Source: Marichromatium purpuratum 984 (lineage in GTDB: Bacteria; Pseudomonadota; Gammaproteobacteria; Chromatiales; Chromatiaceae). Taken from it: DNA of 64,000 nt. Each line of letters opens with the position of its first letter. The stretch's first letter is position 1. The DNA lies in assembly GCF_000224005.2 (NCBI RefSeq), contig NZ_CP007031.1, positions 3,715,113 to 3,779,112 on the forward strand. Direction: 5' to 3'. Both the position numbers and the translations under genes were made by a program. Of this stretch, positions 44,447 to 55,363 are shown piece after piece. The notes under the pieces are model-generated. The model ran no database searches. It was not told where the DNA came from and worked only from the letters and a program-made list of their open reading frames with translations.

Positions 44447-44733
44447 TATTCGATGACCTTCGGAACCAGATAGAGCCCGCCCTCGCTCAGCGGCGCGCCG
44501 GCTTGGTACTCGGCGCGACGATCCGGCTCGGTGGCCTGATCGGGCCGCAGCCGTTGGGCCATGTGCAACGGGTGCGCCATGGGCTCGACGTCGTCGGTGT
44601 TCACCGAGTCCATCTGGGCCACGAGATCGAGAATATTGGAGAGTTCGGCGGCGTAGCGCTCGGTCTGATCCGGGCTGATCGCCAGGCGCGCGAGGTGCGC
44701 GATCTTTTCGACGTCGGAACGATCCAGTGACAT
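44446..44733 (-). CDS. gatC: Asp-tRNA(Asn)/Glu-tRNA(Gln) amidotransferase subunit C
   Basis: The 95-aa small subunit wraps and stabilises GatA/GatB. The family features [34 protein letters not shown] and a MAHPL stretch are present. ATG 44733 matches homologues; upstream open frame runs into the repeat region and is not coding. It is cotranscribed with gatA. Confidence 0.95.
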   Translation of the reverse strand: MSLDRSDVEKIAHLARLAISPDQTERYAAELSNILDLVAQMDSVNTDDVEPMAHPLHMAQRLRPDQATEPDRRAEYQAGAPLSEGGLYLVPKVIE

Positions 44734-44796
44734 GTCCGTCCTGCTGGGCCTACAAAAATGGGGAGTCAAAATAGCATAGCGGCCGTGGGCGGTGGA

Positions 44797-44846
44797 ACCA
44801 GCGACCAGCGACCAGCGACCAGCGACCAGCGACCAGCGACCAGCGA

Positions 44847-44857
<11 letters not shown>
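44797..44857 (-). repeat. heptamer array next to gatC (ACCAGCG)
   Basis: Eight perfect tandem copies of ACCAGCG are followed by a partial ninth. On the minus strand the unit reads CTGGTCG, identical to the last unit of the 38 kb array. It leads directly into the left inverted repeat. Confidence 0.95.
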
Positions 44858-46499
<1,642 letters not shown>

Positions 46500-46685
46500 C
46501 CCCCGCCGTCGCGGGGCCACCCCGACACGAGCGGACTGGTCGCGCTCGGCACAATATCGGAAAATGACCCGCTCACGCCGTCCCTGATGCAGCAGGGGCG
46601 GAGGCCTGTCCACGGGGTTTGAACCACCCCGCACGACGCGGCAGACGCGCTCTCCCCCAATCCAGTCATTGCCGAGGAGCCGACC

Positions 46686-47567
46686 ATCAAACCCCTGTTC
46701 GTCCGCGGCCCATCCCCACTGCTCAGGATGATCGTGGCGGTGATTCTGTCCCTCGGGCTGATCATCGCCGACCACCACTACGATCATCTCGGCACGGTAC
46801 GCTCGGCGCTCTCGCTGGCGGCCTATCCGCTGCACTACGTCGTCGACCTTCCGGCGCACATGATGCGTGACACCCAGGGGCGTCTCACCAACGCCGCCGA
46901 GCTGCGCGCGCGCAACGCCGCACTGCATCGCGAGAACCTGACCCTCAAGGCTAGGCTGCAGCAATTCGAGGCACTCGAGGCTGAGAACATGCGGCTGCGC
47001 GACCTGCTCGGCTCCTCGTTCAGCGTCGGCGAACGGGTGCTGATCGCCGAGATCATGTCGCTCGACATCGCGCCCTACCGGCAACAGGTGATGATCAACA
47101 AGGGCTCGCGCTCGGGGCTGTTCGTCGGCCAGCCGGTGCTCGACGCCAACGCGGTGATGGGCCAGGTCATCCAGACCAACCCCTTCACCTCTACCGTGTT
47201 GCTGATCACCGACGCCGAGCACGCACTGCCGGTGGAGATCAATCGCAACGGTCTGCGCTCGGTGGCCGCCGGCACCGGCCTGAGCCAGGAGCTGCAGTTG
47301 CTGCACATCCCCAAGAACGCCGACGTGCGCGTCGGCGATCTGCTGGTGACCTCGGGGATGGGCGAGCGCTTCCCGCCGGGCTACCCGGTCGCCCGTATCA
47401 AGACCGTACGCCACGACCCGGACAACCCCTTCATCACCGTGCTCGCCGAACCCACGGCCGCACTCGATCGCAGCCGTGAGGTGTTACTGGTCTGGACCAT
47501 GGACCCGGCGCTGCAACAGCAGGCACTCTCCGACACCCAGGGCACGGAGGCCCGCCCCAGACCATGA
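46686..47567 (+). CDS. mreC: rod-shape protein MreC, apparent AUC start
   Basis: The 293-residue periplasmic elongasome protein has one membrane segment (about 15-32), a coiled coil and paired beta domains with the VMINKGSRSGLFVGQPVLD and SGMGERFPPGYPVA stretches. No ATG, GTG or TTG lies at the conserved start. The codon ATC at 46686 has a perfect GAGGAG 6 bases upstream and begins xKPLFVRGPSPLLRM, which aligns with E. coli MreC MKPIFSRGPS. The first ATG, 46728, has no ribosome site and would drop 14 conserved residues. Either AUC is the initiator or the base at 46688 is a sequencing error for G. Confidence 0.9.
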   Translation: MKPLFVRGPSPLLRMIVAVILSLGLIIADHHYDHLGTVRSALSLAAYPLHYVVDLPAHMMRDTQGRLTNAAELRARNAALHRENLTLKARLQQFEALEAENMRLRDLLGSSFSVGERVLIAEIMSLDIAPYRQQVMINKGSRSGLFVGQPVLDANAVMGQVIQTNPFTSTVLLITDAEHALPVEINRNGLRSVAAGTGLSQELQLLHIPKNADVRVGDLLVTSGMGERFPPGYPVARIKTVRHDPDNPFITVLAEPTAALDRSREVLLVWTMDPALQQQALSDTQGTEARPRP

Positions 47568-48052
47568 GCGAGACCAGGCCACGCGGCGGCTGGCTGATCG
47601 GCCTCAGCCTGTTCGTCGCCTTCGCCCTCAGCATCCTGCCGATGCCGCTGCCGGCCGAGGCGCTGCGCCCGCAGTGGGTGGCGATGGTGGTGGTGTTCTG
47701 GTGTCTGCACACCCCCGAGCGGATCGGCGTCTTCTCGGCCTTCGCCAGCGGGGTGGCGCTCGACGTGATCTCGGGCACCCTGCTCGGCCAGCATGCGCTC
47801 ACCCTGTCGCTGCTCGCCTATCTGGTCGTCGAGCTGCACCAGCGCATCCGCATCTTCCCGATGTGGCAGCAGACCCTGTTCGTCTGGGTGCTGTTGCTCG
47901 CCGAACGGCTGCTCACCCTATGGGTGCTCGGTGCCACCGGACAACCGATGCCGGCGCTGAGCTACTGGGCCCCGACCTTCCTCGGACTGATCTTCTGGCC
48001 CTGGATGAGCGCGCTGCTTGGCGATCTCGGGCGGCGTGCCGGAGCCCTCTGA
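47564..48052 (+). CDS. mreD: rod-shape protein MreD
   Basis: The 162-aa protein has five or six membrane helices and no large soluble part, as usual for MreD. A family stretch FSAFASGVALDVISGTLLGQHALTLS is present. It bridges MreC to the PBP2-RodA machinery. ATGA overlap with mreC; mrdA begins four bases after its stop. Confidence 0.94.
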   Translation: MSETRPRGGWLIGLSLFVAFALSILPMPLPAEALRPQWVAMVVVFWCLHTPERIGVFSAFASGVALDVISGTLLGQHALTLSLLAYLVVELHQRIRIFPMWQQTLFVWVLLLAERLLTLWVLGATGQPMPALSYWAPTFLGLIFWPWMSALLGDLGRRAGAL

Positions 48053-48056
48053 GACG

Positions 48057-49943
48057 ATGCTCGAGTCCGGCTTCCAGGATCGCAAGCGCGAACAGCGGAT
48101 CATTGCCACCCGCTCGGCGATCGCCGCACTGCTGGTGGTGCTGGCCCTGGCGCTGCTGGTGGTGCGACTGCTGCACCTGCAGGTCGAGCGTCACGATCAT
48201 TTCTCGGTGCTGTCGCAGGACAACCGGGTCAAGATCCAGCCGATCCCGCCGACCCGCGGGCTGATCTACGACGCCAACGGCGTGCTGCTGGCCGAGAACC
48301 ATCCCTCGTTCTCGCTCGAGATCACCGTCGAGAAGGTGTCCGATCTCGACGCCACCATCACGGCGCTCTCGCGCATCATCCCGATCGACGACAAGGATCG
48401 CGCCCGCTTCGCCCGGCTCAAGCGCCAGCGGATGCGCTTCCAGGGGGTACCGATCCGACTCAATCTGACTCCGGCGGAGGTCGCCCGCTTCTCGGTCAAC
48501 GGCCACCGCTTCCCCGGGGTCGACGTGCGCGCCGAACTGGTGCGCGCCTACCCACTCGGTCCCTATGCCGCGCACGTGCTCGGCTATGTCGGGCGCATCA
48601 ACGAGGGCGAACTCAAGCGCATCGACGCGCGCAACTATGCCGGCACCCACTTCATCGGCAAGGGCGGGATCGAGAAGGCCCACGAGGACCTGCTCCACGG
48701 TCAGGTCGGTCACCAGCAAGTCGAGGTCAATGCCCGTGGCCGGGTGCTACGCACCCTCGAGAGTCAGCCACCGGTCCCCGGACGCGATCTCAGCCTCTAT
48801 CTCGACATCAAGCTGCAGCGTGCCGCCACCGACATCCTCGGTGAGCGTCGGGGCTCTATCGTCGCCATCGACCCGCGTAACGGCGGCGTGCTGGCGCTGG
48901 TCAGCCAACCGAGCTTCGACCCCAACCTGTTCGTCGAAGGCATCAGTCAGAAGGACTATCACGCGCTGCTCTACTCGCCGGACAAGCCGCTGTTCAACCG
49001 CGCCATCCGTGGTCAGTACCCACCGGGATCGACGGTCAAGCCGTTCGTCGGGCTCGCCGGGCTGATCGAGGGCACGGTGACCGCGCAGAGCAAGACTTAC
49101 TGCCCCGGCTATTTCACCCTCCCCGGACACTCGCACCGCTTCCGCTGCTGGCGCCGCGGTGGTCACGGTCATGTCGATCTGCGCGCGGCGATGGCCGAGT
49201 CCTGCGACGTCTATTTCTACGATCTCGCCTACAAGCTCGGTATCGACCGGTTGCACACACGCCTGGCCGAGTTCGGCTTCGGCGCCGTCACCGGCATCGA
49301 TCTCGCCGGTGAACTCGGTGGACTGCTGCCCTCGCGCGAGTGGAAGCAGCGGGTCCGCAATCAGCCCTGGTTCCCCGGCGAGACGGTGATCATGGGCATC
49401 GGCCAGGGGGCCTATCTCGCCACTCCGCTGCAACTGGCCGCTGCCACCGCAAGCCTCGCCAACCACGGTCACTTCATCACCCCCAGGGTGGTACGCGCCA
49501 GTCGCGCCTCGGAGCCGGCACCGCTCACCCCGGAGGAGGCATTGCCGATCGTCGATCATCAGATCCGGGTCGAGGATCCGGCGCACTGGGACACCGTGAT
49601 CGACGCCATGGTGGCGGTGATCGAGGACCGCCAGGGCACCGCGCGCAAGATCCGCTCGCCCGACTATCGTATCGCCGGCAAGACCGGCACCGCACAGGTC
49701 TTCACCATCGGTCAGAACGAGCGCTACGACGCCGAGACCGTGCCCGAGCGACTCAAGGACCACGCGCTGTTCGTCGCCTTCGCCCCGATCGAGGATCCGC
49801 GTATCGCCGTCGCCGTGGTAGTCGAGAACGGCGGCAGCGGCAGCGCCACCGCCGCGCCCATCGCGCGGCGGGTGATCGACGCCTATCTCGGCGGCGAACC
49901 CCTGCCGCCGGAGCAAGACGAGGAACGCGCCGATGGCGACTAA
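48057..49943 (+). CDS. mrdA: penicillin-binding protein 2 (transpeptidase)
   Basis: The 628-aa elongasome D,D-transpeptidase cross-links lateral peptidoglycan. A short cytoplasmic tail and one membrane helix (about 20-40) precede the pedestal domain with PPTRGLIYDANGVLLAEN. The transpeptidase motifs are SxxK in PPGSTVKPF, SxN as SCD in MAESCDVYFY, and KTG in IAGKTGTAQ. ATG 48057 (MLESGFQDRK) is preferred over the open frame inside mreD. It overlaps mrdB by 11 bases. Confidence 0.96.
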   Translation: MLESGFQDRKREQRIIATRSAIAALLVVLALALLVVRLLHLQVERHDHFSVLSQDNRVKIQPIPPTRGLIYDANGVLLAENHPSFSLEITVEKVSDLDATITALSRIIPIDDKDRARFARLKRQRMRFQGVPIRLNLTPAEVARFSVNGHRFPGVDVRAELVRAYPLGPYAAHVLGYVGRINEGELKRIDARNYAGTHFIGKGGIEKAHEDLLHGQVGHQQVEVNARGRVLRTLESQPPVPGRDLSLYLDIKLQRAATDILGERRGSIVAIDPRNGGVLALVSQPSFDPNLFVEGISQKDYHALLYSPDKPLFNRAIRGQYPPGSTVKPFVGLAGLIEGTVTAQSKTYCPGYFTLPGHSHRFRCWRRGGHGHVDLRAAMAESCDVYFYDLAYKLGIDRLHTRLAEFGFGAVTGIDLAGELGGLLPSREWKQRVRNQPWFPGETVIMGIGQGAYLATPLQLAAATASLANHGHFITPRVVRASRASEPAPLTPEEALPIVDHQIRVEDPAHWDTVIDAMVAVIEDRQGTARKIRSPDYRIAGKTGTAQVFTIGQNERYDAETVPERLKDHALFVAFAPIEDPRIAVAVVVENGGSGSATAAPIARRVIDAYLGGEPLPPEQDEERADGD

Positions 49944-51069
49944 CACCCGCGCCGCCCAACTCGACCGTGGGGTCGACGAGCCGCTGCCCGGTCCGCTGCG
50001 ACGACTGCACATCGACGCGCCACTGCTGGTGGCGCTGCTCGGACTGTGCGGCTTCGGGCTGATGGTGCTCTACAGCGCCAGCGACCAGAGCCCGCTGGCG
50101 GTGGAGCGCCAGCTGATCCGGCTCGGCATCGCCTTCGCACTGATGCTGGCGGTGGCGCAGATCCCGCCGCTCCGACTGCGCAACTGGTCGCCCTCGCTGT
50201 TCGTCGCCGGCTGCATCATGCTGGTGGCAGTGCTGGTGGCCGGCGAGATCGGCAAGGGCGCGCAACGCTGGCTCGATCTCGGCTTCGTGCGCTTCCAGCC
50301 CTCAGAGCTGCTCAAGCTCGCGGTACCCATGGCGGTCGCCTGGATCCTCGCCGCCCGACCGCTGCCGCCCTCGCGCACCCGTATCCTGCTGGCGGCGATC
50401 ATCACCATGATCCCGGTGGTACTGATCGCCAAGCAGCCCGACCTCGGCACCTCGCTGCTGGTGGCCAGCGCCGGGGTAATGGTGCTCTTTATCGCCGGGT
50501 TGAGCTGGCGGATGATCGGCGCGCTCGCGATCATCGCCGCCGCCGCCGCGCCACTGCTGTGGTTCGGCATGCACGACTACCAGCGCGAGCGCGTGCTCAC
50601 CTTCCTCAACCCGCAATCCGATCCGCTCGGCTCGGGCTATCACATCATCCAGTCGCAGATCGCCATCGGCTCCGGCGGGGTCTCGGGCAAGGGCTGGCTC
50701 AACGGCACCCAGTCGCACCTGGAGTTCCTGCCCGAGCGCAATACCGACTTCATCTTCGCGGTGATCGGCGAGGAGTTCGGCTTCGCCGGCATCCTCGCGC
50801 TGCTCGCGCTCTATCTGTTCATCATCCTGCGCGGGCTGGTGATCGCCAGCCGCGCCCAGGACAATTACGGTCGGCTGCTCGCCGGCGGTCTGATCATGGT
50901 GTTCTTCGTCTATGTCTTCGTGAACACCGGGATGGTGACCGGACTGCTGCCAGTGGTCGGTGTGCCGCTGCCGCTGATCAGCTACGGCGGCACCTCGATG
51001 GTCACCCTGATGATCGGTTTCGGGATGATCATGAGTATCGAGACGCATCGGAAAAGGGTTCGGATTTAA
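49933..51069 (+). CDS. mrdB: peptidoglycan glycosyltransferase RodA
   Basis: The 378-aa SEDS-family polymerase works with PBP2 in cell elongation. Ten membrane segments are visible. SEDS signatures include QRWLDLGFVRFQPSELLKLA, the catalytic Asp in KQPDLGTSLL, LPERNTDFIFAVIGEEFGF and the final PLPLISYGGTSM. Confidence 0.97.
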   Translation: MATNTRAAQLDRGVDEPLPGPLRRLHIDAPLLVALLGLCGFGLMVLYSASDQSPLAVERQLIRLGIAFALMLAVAQIPPLRLRNWSPSLFVAGCIMLVAVLVAGEIGKGAQRWLDLGFVRFQPSELLKLAVPMAVAWILAARPLPPSRTRILLAAIITMIPVVLIAKQPDLGTSLLVASAGVMVLFIAGLSWRMIGALAIIAAAAAPLLWFGMHDYQRERVLTFLNPQSDPLGSGYHIIQSQIAIGSGGVSGKGWLNGTQSHLEFLPERNTDFIFAVIGEEFGFAGILALLALYLFIILRGLVIASRAQDNYGRLLAGGLIMVFFVYVFVNTGMVTGLLPVVGVPLPLISYGGTSMVTLMIGFGMIMSIETHRKRVRI

Positions 51070-51203
51070 GCGCTTTGCGCATATACTGGAGGTCGAGTGT
51101 CAAGGAATGCGTGCAGCGCGACGGGCGTTTGTGCACGACACCATCACCTTCAGGATCGAGCTGCCGTCGATCCGCACCGAGACTCAGGACCGATCGAGCA
51201 CCG

Positions 51204-52184
51204 ATGCGAACCCTGATCACCCTGCTGAGCGCACTACTGCTCGCCACCGCCGAGGCCGCACCCGACGGCTATCGGAACGCCGCCGCCTCTTTCGTCACCG
51301 AGATGGCCGCGCGCCATGACCTCGATGCCGAGCAGCTCGCTGCGCTGATCGCCGGGGCCGAGTACCGCCAGGAGATCATCGATGCCATGGAGCAACCCTA
51401 CGAGGGCAAGCCCTGGCACCGCTATCGCGCGCTCTTCCTCACCGCCGAGCGCATCGCCGGCGGACGCGCCTTCCACGCCGCCCATGCCGAGCAGCTCGCG
51501 CGGGCCGAGGCGCGTTACGGCGTCCCCGCACCGGTGATCGTCGCCATCATCGGCATCGAGACCCGCTACGGCGAGGTGCTCGGTCGTCATCGCGCGCTCG
51601 ACGCGCTGACCACGCTCGGCTTCTCCTACCCCAGACGCGCCGCCTTCTTCCGTCGCGAGCTCGAACAACTGATCCTGCTCGGCGCCGAGGAGGGGATCGA
51701 TCTGAGCACCGTGCGCGGCTCCTACGCCGGCGCGCTCGGCATGCCCCAGTTCATCCCCTCGAGCTATCGAGCCTATGCCGTCGACTTCGACGGTGACGCT
51801 CAGCGCGACCTGTGGCGCAGCAGCGCCGACGTCATCGGCAGCGTCGCCAACTATCTCGCGCGTCACGGCTGGCGCGTCGGCGGCCCGGTGGCGGTCCCCC
51901 TGGAGCAGCCGCCAGCGACCATGCCGGCAGTGGTGCGCAAGGCGCCGCGCGCACCCGCGACCACCCTCGGCGCGCTGCGCGCTGCCGGCATCGACCCGAT
52001 GGCCGCAACCGGGCTCGCACCGGAGACGCCGGCCAACCTGATGTGTCTGGATGGCGGCGCGGCAGGCGAGCGCTGCTGGATCAGCTTCGCCAACTTCTAC
52101 GCCATCACCCGCTACAACCACAGCAACCTCTACGCCATGGCCGTGCACCAGTTGAGCGAGGCGATCGGGGAGACGCCGCCATGA
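51204..52184 (+). CDS. mltB: membrane-associated lytic murein transglycosylase B
   Basis: The 326-aa exported enzyme cleaves glycan strands to 1,6-anhydro ends. After a signal peptide (about 1-19) the SLT_2 domain carries the catalytic E119 in IIGIETRYGE, followed by ALTTLGFSYPRRAAFF and GALGMPQFIPSSYRAYAVDFDGD. There is no lipobox Cys, so it may be soluble in the periplasm, unlike E. coli MltB. It lies between mrdB and rlpA, the usual gammaproteobacterial order. Confidence 0.94.
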   Translation: MRTLITLLSALLLATAEAAPDGYRNAAASFVTEMAARHDLDAEQLAALIAGAEYRQEIIDAMEQPYEGKPWHRYRALFLTAERIAGGRAFHAAHAEQLARAEARYGVPAPVIVAIIGIETRYGEVLGRHRALDALTTLGFSYPRRAAFFRRELEQLILLGAEEGIDLSTVRGSYAGALGMPQFIPSSYRAYAVDFDGDAQRDLWRSSADVIGSVANYLARHGWRVGGPVAVPLEQPPATMPAVVRKAPRAPATTLGALRAAGIDPMAATGLAPETPANLMCLDGGAAGERCWISFANFYAITRYNHSNLYAMAVHQLSEAIGETPP

Positions 52185-52237
52185 GCGCGCCCCGCAGCGC
52201 GATCGATCAACAGGCGCGGTCGCAGGGGAGGATCCGC

Positions 52238-53161
52238 ATGTCCATACCGTCCGCTCGTCCATCGCACCGTCCGCTGCTGATCGCACTGGCGATCGGTGCA
52301 GCCGCGCTCGGCGGCTGTGCCAGCCAGCCGGGTCAACACCAGCTCGACGCCTTCGACGACGTCCCGCCGGAGATCGCCAGCATCCCCGACGCCGTCCCCA
52401 AGGTCGAACCCAGGTCCCGATACGGCAACCCCAAGTCCTACGAGGTCTTCGGCAAGCGCTACTACACCAAGGCGAGCAGCCGCGGACACGTCGAGCGGGG
52501 CCTGGCCTCCTGGTACGGCAAGGACTTCCACGGTCGTCGCACCAGCTCGGGCGAGCCCTATGACATGCACGCCATGACCGCAGCGCACAAGACGCTCCCC
52601 CTGCCGACCTATGCCCGGGTGACCAATCTCGAGAACGGCCGCAGCGTGGTGGTGCGGATCAACGATCGCGGCCCCTTCCACGGCTCGCGCGTCATCGACC
52701 TGTCCTATACCGCAGCGACCAAGCTCGGCATGGCGCGCAAGGGCACCGCCATGGTCGAGGTCCGCGCCATCGACCCACGACGACCGGATGCCGACCCCGG
52801 CCCGCTGGTGGCGGGTGGCGAGCACGCGCCGCAGCGTGCACGCGACACCACTCCCCCGGCGTCCGAGCCCGCCAGGGCGACGACCAAGCCGGTCACGACT
52901 GCGGCGCGTACCACGGAGGGCGGCAGCGGTGGCCTCTATGTCCAGGTCGGCGCCTTCGGTGACCCGCGCAACGCCGAGCGGCTGCGCTCCCGGCTGCGCC
53001 CGGAACTCGGCGACCCGATCCTGGTCGAGAACAGCCGCAGCGCCGGCAGCGCGCTCTATCGGGTGCGCATCGGTCCGCTGGCCTCGCGCACCGAGGCCAG
53101 CGCCCTGACCGAACGCCTGGCGGGGCTCGGCATCGCCGAGACCCGTCTGGTACAGAACTGA
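52238..53161 (+). CDS. rlpA: RlpA family septal-ring lytic transglycosylase lipoprotein
   Basis: The 307-aa outer-membrane lipoprotein has the lipobox LGGC at the end of the signal peptide. The double-psi beta-barrel domain (about 80-170) contains GLASWYGKDFHGRRTSSGEPYD and NDRGPFHGSRVIDLS, with catalytic-type residues E and D retained. A C-terminal SPOR domain (about 230-305, YVQVGAFGDPRNAERLRSRL) binds denuded glycan. ATG 52238 is chosen because GGGGAGGA lies 6 bases upstream; ATG 52181 overlaps mltB but places a charged segment before the signal. Confidence 0.94.
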   Translation: MSIPSARPSHRPLLIALAIGAAALGGCASQPGQHQLDAFDDVPPEIASIPDAVPKVEPRSRYGNPKSYEVFGKRYYTKASSRGHVERGLASWYGKDFHGRRTSSGEPYDMHAMTAAHKTLPLPTYARVTNLENGRSVVVRINDRGPFHGSRVIDLSYTAATKLGMARKGTAMVEVRAIDPRRPDADPGPLVAGGEHAPQRARDTTPPASEPARATTKPVTTAARTTEGGSGGLYVQVGAFGDPRNAERLRSRLRPELGDPILVENSRSAGSALYRVRIGPLASRTEASALTERLAGLGIAETRLVQN

Positions 53162-53178
53162 CCCTCGGGTCCGCCCAA

Positions 53179-53202
53179 CCGGCGGCGCCGTCACGCCGCC
53201 GG
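53179..53202 (+). terminator. hairpin after rlpA
   Basis: CCGGCGGCG pairs with CGCCGCCGG around CCGTCA, 18 bases past the rlpA stop. No T run follows. It is placed just before the dacC promoter-like -10. Confidence 0.45.
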
Positions 53203-53281
53203 CGCCCGACCACCCCCGTCCTCACCGATCCCAGCAATCGGGATCACGGTCGAGCGATCCCCAAGACAGCGACAGCAAGGT

Positions 53282-53287
53282 TAGAAT
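53282..53287 (+). promoter_or_regulatory. -10-like element of dacC
   Basis: TAGAAT is present with no clear -35 at the right distance. It would give a leader of about 35 bases before ATG 53329. Confidence 0.35.
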
Positions 53288-53328
53288 ACCCCGTGATGAC
53301 ACGCCCCCACGCCGAACCCGGACACCCC

Positions 53329-54468
53329 ATGAAGTCACGTATCCAGTCCCTCGTCCTGATCGTCCTGCTGTGCCTGCACCCGGTGCTGGCGAGCGCCGCG
53401 CCGCAAATCCCGGCACCGCCGCAGCTCGACGCCAAGGGCTATCTGTTGATCGACTTCAACACCGGTCAGGTGCTCGCCGACATCAATGCCGACGAGCGTC
53501 TGGAACCGGCCAGCCTGACCAAGATCATGACCGGCTACGTGGTCTTTCGCGAACTCGCCGAGGGCAACATCCGTCTCGACGATCAGGTGCTGGTCAGCGA
53601 GAAGGCGTGGCGTACCGGCGGCTCGCGGATGTTCATCGAGGTCGGCACCCAGGTCAGCGTCGAGGACCTGCTCAAGGGCATGATCATCCAGTCGGGCAAC
53701 GACGCCAGCGTCGCCCTCGCCGAGCACGTCGCCGGCAGCGTCGAGGCCTTCGCCAACCTGATGAACGCCCATGCCCGCCGACTGGGGATGACCAACAGTC
53801 ACTTCACCAATCCCAACGGCCTGCCCGACCCCGATCTCTACACCACCGCACGCGACATCGCCCGCGTCACCATAGCGATCATCCGCGAGTTCCCGCAGTA
53901 CTACGCCTGGTACAGCAGCCGCGATTTCACCTACAACGACATCACCCAGCCCAACCGCAACCCGTTGCTGCGTCGCGACCCCTCGGCCGATGGCGTCAAG
54001 ACCGGCTACACCCGCGCCGCCGGCTACTGTCTGGTCGGCTCGGCCAAGCGTGACGACCAACGATTGGTCTCGGTGCTGATGGGCGCACCCAGCCCCAATG
54101 CCCGCGCCACCTCCAGCCTGGCGCTGCTCAACTACGGCTTCCGCTTCTACGAGAGTCACCGTCTCTACCCGGCCGGTCAGCCGGTCGAGCACCTGCGGGT
54201 GTGGTACGGAGAGCAGGAGGTGCTGTCGGTGGGGCCGGCGACGGATGTGTTTGCGACCATTCCGCGCGGCGACTATGGTCAACTCAGCGCCCGCATCGAG
54301 CGCACCGCCGAACTCACCGCCCCGATCGCCGTCGGCGCACGCATCGGCGACCTGGTGGTCGACAACGCCGGGCGCGAACTGACGCGAGTCCCTCTGGTCG
54401 CGCTCGAGGCGGTGCCCGAGGGGGGCTTGGTGCGCAAGGCGAAGGACCATCTGCTGCGCATGTTCTGA
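53329..54468 (+). CDS. dacC: D-alanyl-D-alanine carboxypeptidase (PBP5/6 type)
   Basis: The 379-aa periplasmic enzyme trims the terminal D-Ala of pentapeptides. Signal peptide 1-23 (cleavage after ASA) leads to the active motifs: S62 and K65 in ASLTKIM, S122 in the SGN motif (QSGNDAS) and KTG in GVKTGYT. The PBP5 C-terminal domain and an amphipathic membrane anchor (GGLVRKAKDHLLRMF) follow. ATG 53329 gives a proper signal peptide. GTG 53293 and ATG 53296 are possible but add a non-signal tail. dacA is an equally good name. Confidence 0.95.
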   Translation: MKSRIQSLVLIVLLCLHPVLASAAPQIPAPPQLDAKGYLLIDFNTGQVLADINADERLEPASLTKIMTGYVVFRELAEGNIRLDDQVLVSEKAWRTGGSRMFIEVGTQVSVEDLLKGMIIQSGNDASVALAEHVAGSVEAFANLMNAHARRLGMTNSHFTNPNGLPDPDLYTTARDIARVTIAIIREFPQYYAWYSSRDFTYNDITQPNRNPLLRRDPSADGVKTGYTRAAGYCLVGSAKRDDQRLVSVLMGAPSPNARATSSLALLNYGFRFYESHRLYPAGQPVEHLRVWYGEQEVLSVGPATDVFATIPRGDYGQLSARIERTAELTAPIAVGARIGDLVVDNAGRELTRVPLVALEAVPEGGLVRKAKDHLLRMF

Positions 54469-54496
54469 TGCCGGCCCGAGCCGGCGGAGCGAGCGC

Positions 54497-55363
54497 ATGA
54501 ACGAGCTTTATCTCAACGGTCGTTTCCTGCCGCCCGAGGCGGCGCAGGTCTCCGTGCTCGATCGCGGCTTCCTGTTCGGCGACGGCGTCTACGAGGTCGT
54601 GCCCAGCTATGGTGGTCACTTCCTCCGTCTCGACCAGCATCTGGCACGGCTCGGGCGCAGTCTCGCAGCGATCGGGCTCGATGACCCGCTCGGACCCGAG
54701 GGCTGGCAACGGGTGGCGCGCCGGCTGGTCGGCGAGCCACCGGCCCCGGATCAGAGCCTTTATCTGCAGATCACCCGCGGGGCGGCGCCGACCCGCGATC
54801 ACCGCTTCCCGACGGGGGTCAGGCCGACGGTCTTGGCGATGAGCACACCGCTCGCCCCACGCGACCCGGCGATCGCCCGCGACGGCATCCGCTGCATCAC
54901 CCGGCCCGATATCCGCTGGCAGCGCTGCGACATCAAGTCGACCTCGTTGCTCGGGGCGGTGCTGATGCGCCAGGAGGCGAGCGCGGCCGGCGCCGACGAG
55001 ACCATCATGCTGCGCGACGGGCTGGTCACCGAGGCCGCCGCAGCCAACGTCTTCGTGGTCCAGGGGCAGCGGCTGCTGACCCCGCCCTGCGATCACCGTC
55101 TGCTCGCCGGGATCACCCGCGAGCTGGCGCTGCGACTCGCCGCGAGCGGTGAGATCGCCTTCTCCGAACAACCGATTGAGGACGCCCAGCTGCGCACCGC
55201 CGACGAGATCTGGCTCGGCAGCTCGACGCGCGAGTTGGTGCCGGTCACCCGGCTCGACGACCAGCCGGTCGGCGACGGCCGACCGGGACCACTCTGGCGA
55301 CGCATGGACGCCCTCTATCAGGACTACAAGTCACAGGTACGCAACGGTCATGTCCGATTCTGA
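54497..55363 (+). CDS. class IV aminotransferase, probable D-amino-acid transaminase
   Basis: The 288-aa PLP enzyme has the class IV fold. The PLP lysine lies in CDIKSTSLLGAVLMRQEA, near residue 150, and the YEVVPSYGG, GADETIMLRDGLVTEAAAANVFVV and WLGSSTRELVPV stretches match D-alanine aminotransferase. Its position between dacC and lipB, as in many gammaproteobacteria, supports a D-amino-acid role in wall supply. A branched-chain or aminodeoxychorismate activity cannot be excluded by sequence alone. Confidence 0.88.
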   Translation: MNELYLNGRFLPPEAAQVSVLDRGFLFGDGVYEVVPSYGGHFLRLDQHLARLGRSLAAIGLDDPLGPEGWQRVARRLVGEPPAPDQSLYLQITRGAAPTRDHRFPTGVRPTVLAMSTPLAPRDPAIARDGIRCITRPDIRWQRCDIKSTSLLGAVLMRQEASAAGADETIMLRDGLVTEAAAANVFVVQGQRLLTPPCDHRLLAGITRELALRLAASGEIAFSEQPIEDAQLRTADEIWLGSSTRELVPVTRLDDQPVGDGRPGPLWRRMDALYQDYKSQVRNGHVRF

